NCBI GenBank assembly: GCA_015680685.1
Contig: MNCI01002192.1
Location: 127,237-191,236, forward strand
From: Gnetum montanum
Lineage: Eukaryota > Streptophyta > Gnetopsida > Gnetales > Gnetaceae
Length of the DNA: 64,000 nt
Direction: 5' to 3'
Shown: positions 11,530 through 22,799 of the stretch, in pieces
How positions within the stretch are numbered: position 1 is the first letter of the stretch
Layout of the letters: the number at the start of each line of letters is the position of its first letter
Position numbers and translations under genes: made by a program
Notes under the pieces: generated by a model
The model's database searches: none
Told to the model about the DNA's origin: nothing
Seen by the model: only the letters and a program-made list of their open reading frames with translations

Positions 11530-12240
11530 GCCACTAAGGTGACAATGCATGGAACATATTAGGTACAATGCTTAAGGCTAATATTGCTAATGTGTCGGCT
11601 ACTACATTTTCATTTTGGGGAATGTATTGGACATCAATAGTTGCAAAGTGTTTGAGCAAGTGCTTTGCTAAATCACAACAAGGTTGTAAATGTTGGGCCT
11701 TGCAAGTATAAATCATTTTCACCTAATTGATCACTAATTGTGAGTCACCTCAGATTGCTAGGTGTTGGATCCCTAAGTCACATGCAACAATGATACCTCA
11801 AAGGAGACCTTTGTACTCTACCATATTGTTAGTGCAGGGAAATGCAAAATGATATGCGAAGGGTTGGATCTTCCTAGAGGAAAATATGATAATGGTAGTG
11901 GTGCTACCCCCTTAAGAGCTTGAAACTCTATCAAAATGCAAGAGTGCCTCATAGTTTTTGGGCACTTGATTAACACTCCTAATGTGCTCATTTTGGAATT
12001 TTGGATCTATAGTTGCTTGATTGTTAAATAAAGAAACCATAAGCTATGTGGCTATAGCTTGACCTTTTATCGAGGCATGTGCAATGTAATGTAGGTCAAA
12101 ATCCACCATTATTTCTTTCCATCATGCAATACAACTACTTTTGTAGATGTTCATTGTGATTACTAGGAGTACATTATTTTTAGAAATGATGTTGACTTGA
12201 CTACAGAAAAGGAAATGCCTCCACTTCTTGAGTGAGAAGA
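11530..12240 (-). pseudogene. A RNase H remnant
   Basis: At 11722-11534 the minus strand reads LLKHFATIDVQYIPQNENVVADTLA, the C-terminal RNase H signature (…YIPR.EN..AD.LA) of gypsy elements. The upstream part, 11740-12240, is in pieces. The enzyme degrades genomic RNA in the RNA:DNA hybrid. It lies between RT and integrase as expected and is broken by stops. Confidence 0.75.
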
Positions 12241-12329
12241 CTAAGGTGAAGCAGTACTTTTCCACATCATTGTATTTTGCTTCATGGGATTCTAATGCAT
12301 GGCTTAAGTAGTAAACTAGGATCTCTATA

Positions 12330-13150
12330 CCATCATCTCACTTTTGGTAATGCAGAGAAGTGATGAATGTGTTAGAAGTGGCAAGGTAGATGTAAAAAGG
12401 TTTATCTCCTTGTGGAGGGTGAACTATAGGAAGTTGCACCAGCACTTGCTTAAGGTTGTTAAATGCTTGTTGGCATTGAGTTGTCCACTCAAAGTGGGCT
12501 TCTTTCTTGAGCAAATGTTGCATTGGCTATAACTTATTAGTTAACCATGTGATAAACCTACATATCAACTACAATCTACCTTGTAACCCTCCTAGCTCCT
12601 TAAGGTTGACTAGGGATGCTAAATTGGTTATGGCCTTAACCTTGTCATGGTCTATGCATATTCGTGTTTTGGATACTACAAAATGAGCATCTGGCCCATT
12701 CTGATTATGAAAATGTGCTTCTTAGGATTTAGCCTAAGATTGTATTTTAAGAAATGTTTAAGTACTATGTCTAGATCATTTGCATGATTATGAGCCACTT
12801 TGGACTTAACTGCAATGTTATTGATGTAGTCATTGAGCAAGCTTAACATGTAATCACTGAAGATATATGTCATTGCACATTGATATGTTGCTCCTGCATT
12901 CTTGAGTCTAAAGGGCATCATGGTATATCAAAATGTATCCTAGGTGGTCATGAAGGTTGTGCTAAGTTGGTACTCAAGGTTGATCCTAATCTAGTTGTAG
13001 CTCGAGAACCCATCCATGAAGGATAACAAGGCATGACTTTCCATGGTATTGATTAGTTGATTAATACTAGGCAAAGGGAAGTCATCTTAAATGGTTGCCT
13101 TGTTCAAGTCTCAGAAGTCTACACCTAGGATTGGCAAACATGGACGAGAG
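12330..13150 (-). pseudogene. A reverse transcriptase remnant, active site YINN
   Basis: The minus-strand order is a finger block near 13130-13000 (DFPLPSINQLI, LLSFMDGFSSYN), palm MMPFRLKNAGATYQ.AMT at about 12915-12870, the active-site block LLNDYINNIAVKSK, then LRLNPKKHIF and, at 12523-12338, the connection domain FEWTTQCQQAFNNLK. The family has Y[VMI]DD, and here both Asp codons read as Asn (GAT or GAC to AAT or AAC). Either change alone would abolish catalysis. The order, and similarity to the RT of element C at the window end, place it in the same Tat-like family. Confidence 0.85.
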
Positions 13151-13159
13151 GGAGCGAGC

Positions 13160-14265
13160 ACTAGGGCACCTACCCTAAGCACATGTGAAAGAGAGGAGGC
13201 CATTAGTGTCTACCAAGTACCCCAACTATTCTTCCTTTATCTTTTGCACTTCAAGGATTTTGGGAATGTGGACATGAGAATGTGCCCTAGCATGGTAGGG
13301 GGCCACCATTGCAACATGTTGTTTCAATAGTGATTGTGATAGGGAGGGGCATGCATGGCAGGGAGTGTTTCTTGGTTGTCATTTTATTTTTTGGGGCATG
13401 TTGGGGTTTTTCTTTCAACCTTGAGAGATGGGTTCATGGGTTGCATAGGTTGGGAAACTCATTTGATTGAGGTTCAACAATGTAGCAATAGGGGGGATTT
13501 TGGTGTTGACTAGGGCCAAGGAGTGGCCTGCCATAAGGGTGAGGGGCATGGTAGGGGTTTTTCTTACATTTCTTTATTTTCTTTTAAAAGAAAAAATTTC
13601 TATTTTTGGGGAATGAACAAGGGCAAGGCAAGTGTAAGTTTTCTAGCTTTGGTAGCAGCTAAAACATAGTTGGCTACGGGGTGGATGACATAGCAGGGAT
13701 TTACCCTACAATTTTATTTTTGTTGTTGTTGTTTTTTTTTATTTTTTCAAAATTTTGAGAGCTAGACTGAGGGCTAGGTGTGTCACATGTCACAAGGCCA
13801 TGGGGCTTCTTGTTTCTTGTGGCTTGGCTACAAGGGCTATGGGGATGATTTCACCCCATAGCGTGGCCATGGGGCTTCAAGGGCCACAAGGGCATTCAAC
13901 ACTGGGGCATGTTTTCTATGTTGTTGTTTTTTTCATTTTTGAAATAGATGTTTTTCTATGGAGTGATGATTGAGTAAGGAAACGTTAGGGCTTAGTGGAA
14001 ATGTTGGGTGTAGTCACATAACAGTGCGTGAGGATTGCACACAGTAGGTGTAGTAGGCATGGAGCACGCAAGGCATGGTGGGAGTGGTGGCATGGAGAGG
14101 GCAGTGGGATAGCACACGATGTTGTTGTAGGACACGTTGTGCAGAGAGAACTAGGGCATCAACCAAGACCTTACTCTTTATGGGCCATAGCCAAGACTAT
14201 GCTCGCCATACTTTGGAGGAGCAGTTGACACCAAGTGTTTGACAAAATGACATCTATCCAAAAGT
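13160..14265. other. Spacer between RT and antisense gene, no gene seen
   Basis: This region is moderately GC-richer than its surroundings, with CATGGGGCTTC and GGGCCACAAGGGC words repeated near 13790-13900 and T-rich runs at 13560-13600 and 13715-13750. Short plus frames (13755-13973, 14028-14228) have no recognisable domain. Confidence 0.45.
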
Positions 14266-14480
14266 TAGTTTTTTCAAAACTACACTCTGTAGGGAGCATG
14301 GTCACGAGTTAGAAAAATTTGCAATTTGACTATGCTCTCCATGTTTTGGAGTGTAGTTGGGGTACTACCAAAATTAGAAAAAATTTTATCCTCTTCCTAG
14401 ACTATGCTCTCCACTGAGCAGTCTAGAGTTAGAAACATTTTATGACTTTCCAAACTACACTGTCCAGAGTTTGAAATTTT
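14266..14480. repeat. LTR-like words upstream of the antisense gene in A
   Basis: GACTATGCTCTCCA, AACTACACTCT and TTAGAAAAATTTGCA are words typical of A's LTRs, here found inside the element just upstream of the antisense gene. They may come from a partial LTR duplication or represent a shared regulatory sequence. Confidence 0.5.
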
Positions 14481-14761
14481 TTTTAAATTGAGCATAATGT
14501 GAAACTTGTGAAATGTAATAATGCTAATCATGAAAATTGCAACAATGCTAAACTTGTGAAAACATGCTGATGCTAAACTTGTGAAACCTATGAAATGGAA
14601 TGCTAATCCTATGCAAACGTGTTGTATCATAGTGAGTACTAGGCATGTCAAATAAGTTGGTTGATGTCCTATACTAGGCAGTGTGGTTTTGACTAAGGGC
14701 TCATGAGTTTTTGGGGTACCTACTATAGTAGTTTACTGTGATCATGTGGTTACACTTAATG

Positions 14762-17700
14762 ATGGATTCAACTAGTGCCATCACTAAGATGTTGCTAGCT
14801 AGGGCTAATCAAGACATCTTGAGGTTCATTTTAGATGAGCCTACTACTAGCAATGATGGCATGAGTGACTTAGGTAGAGGCCATAGGAGTGATAGGTGCC
14901 TATCTAGGATATGACGCATGCTAAGGTTCAATTTCTATAATAAGAGCAACATCCTCTTCATCATGCTATGGGTGCGCACACTATTTCAGAAGCCACCTAG
15001 AACTGTGTATTGTGCTGGAGGGTAAGTGCTTTTATCGCTTTCACAATTTGTCTTTTGCTACTTGCTCATGCTATCTTACTAATAGCTCATGCTTAATGCC
15101 AAATTCAGAGTTGATGAGGAGGGCCTACATGATGAGGCAAATGCTCTAGCCTTGACCTGCACTCCCTTGGTCGTGTTCACCTCTAGCCCAAACATTCAAG
15201 AAGTTATGGTTGAGTAGGTGGGATTTGATCTAAAGGTTTACCTTGCTTGCTACTTGAGGACATATGATCAATGTAGGATCCACAACTAGTTAGATAAGGA
15301 GTGGGCTACTGGTGTGATTAACACCAAGGAGATGCTTGTAGCACCATGCCCATCTCATACCCCATTTTTTTCATGTATGCATCTAAGTTTTGGCTTATGT
15401 GCTTGCTCATGTGTGCTTGTTAGTTTTCCTTTTGCATGATGCTAATGTCATTTTGCCTTGGTTGTAGTGGTAGTTTCTTTAGGTAAGGTGATAGTGGTTA
15501 TCACAAGCTACACAAAGGTTACCCTCATCATGAAATATGGTGATGTGGAGGGTGCATAACACTAGTTGTGCCACAAGGCCTTAGAGGAACTAATAGCTAG
15601 GCTCACACATGCAAGGTTGATGCACCTATTTTTGGCCCTTAGCTTAAGTATTCTGGTGGCCAAAATGGTCACCATTATTAACTCCTTCAGTAGTGACATT
15701 AGCCAGTTCGTCACTCGAGTGCATAGTGTGAGGGTAGTGCTTGAGCTTAGCAAGGCCTTCTTTGTTGATTTCTTTGGCCTTTCCATTGATGACCCATTGA
15801 TTGTTGATAAGGCCAATAGGGAGATGGATAGCAGAGGGGAGATTAAGGACTAGTTGGAGGCCATCCGATCTCATAAGGGCATACAAATCAAAGATGTGGT
15901 TATGCCTAAGGTATAGGAGCTATACCCTCTTTTCTATGCTTGTGCCTTCCTAAAGTTGTTCTTCCATGGAAAGATATTTGGGGTAGAGTAGGCATAAGTG
16001 ATGAAAGAGGTGTTGTTGGGGGGCACAAGATTCAACTAGATTGCCTATATTGCTAGGGGCTTACATGTAGAGATCTCTAGGATATGGTTTAATATCCAAG
16101 TGAGTTCCCATGTCCACTTCATGTTCCTTGTAGGGTATCTACGAAGGTTCATGGAGCTTCTAATTGTACATGATGGTGGGCGTTGGATGGTGTAGGATCA
16201 TGAATAGTTGTCCAAAGCATGGATCAAGCACCTATTTAATGACCACATAGGCATAGAACTTCCCAAAGGAGATCGATGAGTCATTATCCATAATGACTAA
16301 AGGTGTCATGGGGTAGTGATACTACTCACATGATAATATAGGTGAGGGTCCCTTGATTGGCACCAGGGACATGAACAAGGTGGATCATTATATTGCAGAG
16401 ATGGTGGGATTATCTAAGGTAGAGATTAAGAGGCCATGTCCCATGGAGGAGACTATCCCCTAGGTCAAAAGACTAAGTAGCAAGTAGATTTGTATCAAGT
16501 TTCAAAGCTTTCACACAGAGATGGTAGGTTAGTATGCATAACTTGTTAGATGAATTTATTACACTAATGTATGTTCATATTTTTTTTATGTTTTTTTAAG
16601 GTATTCTATTAACTAGTACTAATGTTGTAATCATATGTGTTGATTGTAGAGATTGGAGAAAGGACTGCTAGAGCAATGGCCAAACTAGTAACAGAAGATG
16701 CACCTCCTCAAGTTGAGGAGGGGAAGGCTCATGGAGATGAGGTACTTGAGGTAGCAAAGATCCTCTAACAGTTGGAGGAGGGGTTGCTACACCTCAATGG
16801 GAGTAATTTTAATTACCTATTTGATGGTGTATAGCTGGGTGACCCCCTTGCACTCACACCCAAGGGCTTACTAGGTAAGTACTTTGTGTTGTCATTTGTT
16901 AGTTCCTTTTTCTCTAGTCTCTTTAGCTATTCAGTTATATGCTGATGACATCGCTGTGTTACAGCCTCAGATGTTCCTACTAGTGGTCCCACATCTATCT
17001 ATTGCATGGATCCATGGGTAGACATGCCTAATAAATTTTCCTTCATGGAAGGCATCATGGAGGACATGGTGGATCATTTGCAATAGTCAGATTCTAAGCT
17101 TAGTATGTTTGCTATGTTGCTTTGCTTTATGTTATTTTACTAATGAATGCTTAGTGGCTAAGATTAATCACTTGTTGTGTGGCAATAACTTCTAAGCTTC
17201 GATGGGATCCGAGCAAGGTAATGAAGGTAGATGCCCTCCCTAACCTTCCTCATGAGGTGGATCAAGTGTCTTGTCACATGAATGAGATAGCAAGAAAGTG
17301 CTACTTTGTTGTGCAAAGGAATTTTGGGTTTGTAGGGGCATAAACTAGCACTTGTGGAAATGTGTGCACGAGATGCATGAGAGAGTGATTGGCTAGGATA
17401 CAAAGATTAGAGACCTTTAATCTCGATATGACTTTCTAGTGGCTAGGTCATAGGGAGATAACACTTGAAGAACCTATGAGATAGAATATGCTTAATATTT
17501 GTCAGCTCTTAAAGGCAAGAATTAGGCTACCTAGGAGGTGATAGAGCAATAGTTGTAGATGGACTTACTCATCCAAAAAAATCAAGACTAGAAGAATTAT
17601 AGCACTAAGGTGTACCAGTGGTGGCTGACTGAAAAGAATCACAAGAACCAATACAAGCATGAGTGTGATACATACCTTCAATAGTACAAGGAGAAGTCTA

Positions 17701-18176
17701 TTGAACACTATTACCTTGAGATGTTTCTTAAGGAAATTGGCAAGAGACAAGCTTATGAGTTGTTCACGCAGCATATAGTGGTGAGTGGCTCTCCTGAGCA
17801 ACAAATTGTCACATCTTTGGGAGGGGCTTCCTCTGCTACCTTTTCCATGGCACCATCATGGACAAAGGTAAGACCCTTGTAGGGATTGACTTTGGCCAAG
17901 AGGACTAGTCATAGCTTTCTGAGGCCAAGATCCTTCGATGCTTGGAGGATGGCCTTGAAAAGTTACCGCCAGAAGACATTGATGCAAGACCCTCCCAGGT
18001 TAGTTGTTAATTTTTTATGCTTTTTCATTTTTTTGGTTAGCTTGTGTTGTACAAATTTACTTACCAATTGCTTGTTTTTGTTGTGGTTGTGGTAGTAGGT
18101 ATTAGAAGATGTTACAAGCCCCAGTGATGTGGTGGGGGAAGAAGAGCCTCCACCTCCACTTAGTGCCACCAGTTGA
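14762..18176 (+). pseudogene. Antisense spliced gene of element A (unknown family)
   Basis: It lies on plus, opposite to gag-pol, between protease and RT. Proposed exons: 14762-15021, 15109-15374, 15468-16523, 16650-16874, 16965-17102, 17155-17998 and 18099-18176 (TGA). Donors are GTAAGT at 15022 and 16875, GTATGC at 15375, GTATGT at 17103 and GTTAGT at 17999; acceptors end in CAG or TAG. Protein blocks shared in order with the minus-strand gene of element C are ARANQDILRF, YLRTYDQC, HSVRVVLELSKAFF, FHGKIFGVE, LIVHDGGRWMV, EVIEQ, LQMDLLIQKNQD and TEKNHKNQYK. The C-terminal exon is acidic and proline-rich. Numerous stops make this copy dead. No known domain is recognised. The start ATG is chosen because it opens the first conserved block, and upstream exons are possible. 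Confidence 0.75.
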
Positions 18177-18389
18177 GCATGACCTGATGTAGCCCTATTG
18201 CTTGACATTTTTGCTATTTTTTTTGTGTTTTGGTGCTCATGATACTCATGCTATGTACTATTATTCATGTGATATCTAATGCATATGTTTCGCTATATGT
18301 GTGATGTGCAATGTGCAATGTGCAAACTTTATTTTTTATGTTTTATGTTTGCTATGTGCTTACTATGGTATGCTAAGTTAAGTCTATGT

Positions 18390-18670
18390 GATGATGGTGC
18401 AACTAGGCCATTGCGAGCCTAATGCTAGTTTAAGGCCATTTTGGGCCATGATGATAGTTTTAGGCCATTTCAGGCTATGTATACTACTAGTTTAAGGCCA
18501 TTTTAGGCTATAGTGATGATTAAGAGTGGTAGTTTTAGGCCATTTTGGGCCATATATTGCTAGTTTTAGGCCTTTTCAAGCCACAAGGTGAGGATCAATG
18601 GTGGTAGTTTAAGGCCATTTTGATCCATGGGTTGCTAGTTTAGGGCCATGGTGGGCCACGCAGTGCTATT
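18390..18670. repeat. TAGTTTAAGGCCATTTTGGGCC array
   Basis: At least seven units of TAGTTTwAGGCCATTTtrGGC occur about every 35-60 bases, directly downstream of the antisense gene and downstream of gag-protease, where the two opposed units converge. The equivalent array in element C is at 58290-58450 in the same relative place. Confidence 0.75.
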
Positions 18671-18719
18671 TCTCTTTTTGGGATTTTAGCTTTTCTAATT
18701 TTTGTGCATTTTTATGTTT

Positions 18720-18935
18720 TTCATGTGTAAGCTAATGATTGTTAAATGGTAAACTAAATGAGCGAATGTGTAAACTAAACAAAATGCATAAACAAATAAA
18801 ATGAATGCATAAACAAAGTAGAACGATGTGTAATGTGAACAATCTAGCTAAAAGTAAATGTGTAAACAAATGTAATGTATGCAAAATGTGAAATGCATGG
18901 ATAAATGTAAAAGCAAAGGGCAAGTAGGCACATAG
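18720..18935. repeat. Low-complexity TGTAAAC/AAATGCATAAAC repeats
   Basis: Repeats of TGTAAACTAAA, AATGCATAAACAAA and ATGTGTAAAC run through this stretch. No coding content is evident; the minus frame here is His/Leu/Phe-rich low complexity. Confidence 0.6.
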
Positions 18936-19239
18936 TGTGTGTTAGACTAAGGAGATTCCTTAGTCACATAGTTGCTTCCTAACTTGGTGTGGGTTAGGAG
19001 GTGCATAGGGCCTAGAATGTACTATGTGATATTCCCCTTGACCTTCATTTGCAATGGTGAAGAGAAACTCAGCCCACAAAGCATCCTGTGGGAGGTCATT
19101 GGCTTCTTCTACTTGTTCGGGTGGGTTAGCCTCGTGCATTTCATCCTCATTTTTTGCTGTGGATGCATAGGGAACTCCACCTTTGACCCTTACTTCATGT
19201 CTATGTTGTTAATGGCTAGAGGGGTTGCATTGTCACCAT

Positions 19240-19640
19240 GAATAATAACCTTGCCACCTTCATATGAAAGGTGGATCTTTTGGTGGATGGGGGAGGAGAT
19301 GGTCTATGATTGGGCCAACCAAGGCTTACCCAATATTAAGTTAAAGCTTAGCATTTCCTCTACAATGATAAACTTAGGAGTAGTGGGGAATTGTTTGCCT
19401 ACCACAAAGGCTATTGTGAGAGTTCCCCTAATGATGACATGTGACCTATTGAAGGATTTTAGGCATGTGGTTTTTATTGGTTAGATTTGCTCAACAAGGC
19501 TTAGTTTTTCAATGATGGTGTATGGGATGACATTTGTTGCTACCTTGTTGTTAATGTGCACCCTACAAATTTTGCATTACTTGATACGTATTGTGATAAA
19601 CATGGATGTTGTGATGACTTGACCCTTCTCAAGATTGATC
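19240..19640 (-). pseudogene. A protease remnant, active site NNK
   Basis: The minus strand reads FITIRI, then VHINNKVATNVIPYTIIEKL, then VVGKQFPTTPKFIIVEEML.FNLILGKPWLA. This matches the retropepsin order (hydrophobic-D-D/S-G ... ATNV.P ... ILGR.WL). Element B, the best relative in the window, reads VHIDDGLATNVIP at the same point, so the catalytic Asp-Asp-Gly is Asn-Asn-Lys here. The enzyme would cut the element polyprotein. It follows gag and precedes the antisense gene. Confidence 0.8.
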
Positions 19641-19899
19641 TTAATTGCATCATCATGGAATGATAAGGGTGTTGAGCTTGATTCCTATGGTGCAGGAGGC
19701 AACATCATAACATGGATGGAATGCTCATCTACTGGGATGTCCTTCATGATAAGAATGGAGGTCAACATCTAGACTAGTGCCTCATGGTGGGTAGAGAAGG
19801 TCATAATCAAGTCATATAGGCTCAACATTGTATTTTTCTGCTTTAGGGCTTGATTGACCTAGGTTAATGCATCTAGAAAGTCATTGTCAGTGTCTACCA

Positions 19900-22281
19900 T
19901 TTTGTAGGCATTGACCTCCTCCATGTGATCTAAGAAATGGATCTTTCATAAAGGAGATGTGGACTTGGCTTTTTTAGTATGTTTGGGGGCCTCAGTGCTT
20001 GATTGCACCTTGTTGATGGTGGCCTTTTTAGTTGTTTTGGGCATGGGGATTGCAGAAAGAGGGACTGGTTTGGGTAGACCTAGCACCTTTTGCTCATGAT
20101 GTTGTCTAATCATCGTATTAGCGAGATGCTCATTAGGCCTCTCGGGCTACCACCTAAATGGTCTATTGGTATGGCCAGTAGGATTGGCTTTTGGATGAGA
20201 AAGGAATAATGCGTCACCCACCACTAGACTTTAGGTAGGTGCAGGGTCAACATGTTGTAGCACCCTAATGACAAAGGATGGCTGAACTATTGCTACCATG
20301 ACATGCTAGGGAACCCTGACCATGAAGGGTGTTGTGGGTGCTCGAGGTGGTGCTCTAATGTTGAAAGGGAGCCTCAAGCTTGTGGAGGCTAAGGGGATCT
20401 CTACATTACCAGAGGGCACATAAACCATGAATGGTCATTGCACCGACTCTTGGTTGTCATCAACACTAATGTACCTTCCATCATCTATGTTTAGAGGATC
20501 CTTATATACCCTCATGGATTGGTTTTGAGGCCTCACTAGGTTGGTAGCATTGAGCACCAACTCATCTCTATCAATCATCCATTATAGATAATCCTACAGG
20601 GCCATGCAAAATTTAGTGTTGTTACTGGGCAATTGGTGTTAGTGACAAAACCTATCTAGCTTAAAGTGCTTTGACATCGAAGGCCCATTTAGTGCTATAA
20701 ACGTAGGGTTCTTGAGGAGCTCGCAGTATCTATCATGTCTCTTGTGAGTGTCCTTAGAAATTTTCTTGTACTAGATGTGTCTAGCCTTAAGCAGTTGGTC
20801 TAGGAGTTTCAAAGGTTTAAGGGGTAGCGAGGTATACTTTGAGTAATCCTTGCACTCAAAGATGGGCCTTAGAGTTACTTGCATTTTTTCCACTGATGAT
20901 GTAGACTAGTTCATTGTTGTGCTATAGTTGGTAGTTTTATTGTTGGTTGGGGCCTTGGGTGGCCTGGTTGTTGGCTTTGGATTAGTTTTTTTTGGCCTTG
21001 TTGGTCATAGTTTCCATAGTTGTAGCTTGATTTCCCTTATTTTTTTCCTTTTTATCATGTAACTTCTTATAGGCCATGTAGGCTGGGTCCTTGCTGGCTT
21101 CTGTCATGTCCTATATACTTTTAGTTTGGGCATAAGATTGGCTTAGGGATTGTGAGGTTAAGTAGTATAAAGTCATTAACTACATCCTTGAAGATGGCTA
21201 GAAGGTGCATTTCTGCTATAGGCTCATGGATTTCATTTAGTGATGTGATCTAATGTTGGATAAATTTCTACATATGCTCTAGATGTCCCTACTTGATTTG
21301 CATGAGCTAGTCAAGGATGGTTTTTGGCTTCAAGTTGTACTTGAAGCACATGATGAACTGACTCAATAGATCTTACAAAGAGGTTGAGGCCCTAAGTAGC
21401 ACTTGGTACTAGTCAAGTGTCTTGTCAATGAGTGACATGGTGAAGAAATGTATGATGGCATGTAGTCATGCCTATAGTAATAAGCACTTAGACTAAAAGG
21501 TCACCAAGTGTGCATTAGGATTCCCTTCATCATTGTACTTGGTGAAGTAAGGAAGAAAGATCCTCATTGGGAGAGTCTATTGTGGAATAACAAGACTTAT
21601 GTGATCATCCTGGTAAAAGTCCACCATGTGAACCATTTTAGAGGAGGTGGCCTTGCTTGATCTCGTTTGTTAAGGTTTGGATTAGCTAGAATGGTTGATC
21701 TAAGCCTTGGAATGTAACAATGGGTTGCCTTAGTTGTGCTGCTTGTTATGCTAGTTGCATGGTCCATGACTTGGCTGAAGGTTGTGTGGCAATACAAGAT
21801 ACTTTCTGTGTTGGTTTTGTCATAGGCTAACTCTAGAAACTATAGAATCATCAAAATCATGCTCGGAACGAGCCTCAAAATCATCTTTCTTCCCATGTAG
21901 AATCTCCTTATAGTCTGCTCCTAGTTCATGCTCACTTGTTTAGATGAGTTGGGCTAGGATCCACTAGTAGGGTTTGGTAAGTGGGATGAAGTCAATAGAG
22001 GAGGGGATGTACTCTCTTTTGTTTCGATTGATGAGCTCATAAGCTTTCTTCACTTCCATATCAAAGTGATCTACGAATAGGGCCACTTGGAGCTTTACAC
22101 ATATGAAGTTGTACTGTTCATCATTCAGTGTGATATACTTGGATTTTTGGTTATGCAACCTTAGGGATTGCCTTGGTTCTACCATGGTGGGACTGGGAAG
22201 GTGGTCAATCCTATTTTCTTGTTGAGTAGGAAGGGTAGCAAATGTGCTTTTAATGGATGTTAAAGGTTGCTCAAAATTCAT
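19900..22281 (-). pseudogene. A gag remnant (Tat-like)
   Basis: An ATG at 22281-22279 starts MNFEQPL. An early open stretch (22281-21964) contains YITLNDEQYNFICVKLQ and REYIPSSIDFIP, matched by B (YNFICTKIQ, KEYIPSP) and C (RREFIPTPGI). Mid-gag, near 21330-21160, comes the conserved NEIHEPIAEMHLLAIFKDVVND block, seen also in B and C. A late block near 20690-20560 reads MIDRDELVLNATNLVRPQNQ, the region after the Tat-type C.YH..GHDT..C motif; the usual cysteines and GHDT are not kept. Many stops interrupt the frame. Confidence 0.8.
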
Positions 22282-22312
22282 GGTGCTAATTGAAAGTTGC
22301 AAAAAAAAAAAA

Positions 22313-22465
22313 AAAAGCTAACTCTAGAAACTATAGGAAAACAACCAAGTTTGGAAATTGTAGAAAAATGGCTAAGTTTGAAAGCTGCAGAAAATGTCTA
22401 ACTTTGGAGAAAATGGCTAAGTTTGAAGATTGCAAAAAAATGGCTATGTTTGGAGACTATGTTCT
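22313..22465. repeat. ~28-bp repeats in A leader
   Basis: GGCTAAGTTTGAAn and GGAAATTGTAGAAAAAT words recur about every 25-30 bases following an A run at 22300-22316, between the PBS region and the gag start. This is a leader repeat with no coding role seen. Confidence 0.6.
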
Positions 22466-22779
22466 TTACATTGAGAGCTAACTACGCTCTCTACACTAAG
22501 AACCAACTACACTCTCTACTGAGAGCCAAAAATTTAGCTAAGTGCAGGAATGGATGCTCTGAGGTTGCTACATGGGATTCCAAGGGAACTTATGATGGGG
22601 TCTAGTCTACACCTATTGATTTTTAGATAACATCTATGTTGGTCTAAGATTTAGCTACTTCCACATGTGGTAGGTCTATAGGGGTGTTGGGTCTACGCTA
22701 GCCCAAAGCTAGCAACGATGATGTAGAGAGCACACGAGACAACCCCCAATGGAGTCTAAGAGAGAAAAAGGTCTTGACC

Positions 22780-22796
22780 CTCCTTCTAGCGCAAGA
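22780..22796 (-). promoter_or_regulatory. Putative primer-binding site of element A
   Basis: The minus strand just after the 5' LTR end reads ATTTTCTTGCGCTAGAAGGA. A PBS should begin TGG, and TTGCGCTAGAAGGAGGG looks like a decayed TGGCGCTAGAAGGAGGG. I do not assign the tRNA. Confidence 0.5.
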
Positions 22797-22799
22797 AAA

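Noticed and set aside
22290-22605. Lys-rich frames in the A leader as a small gene
   Set aside because: They derive from roughly 28-base leader repeats after a poly-A run.
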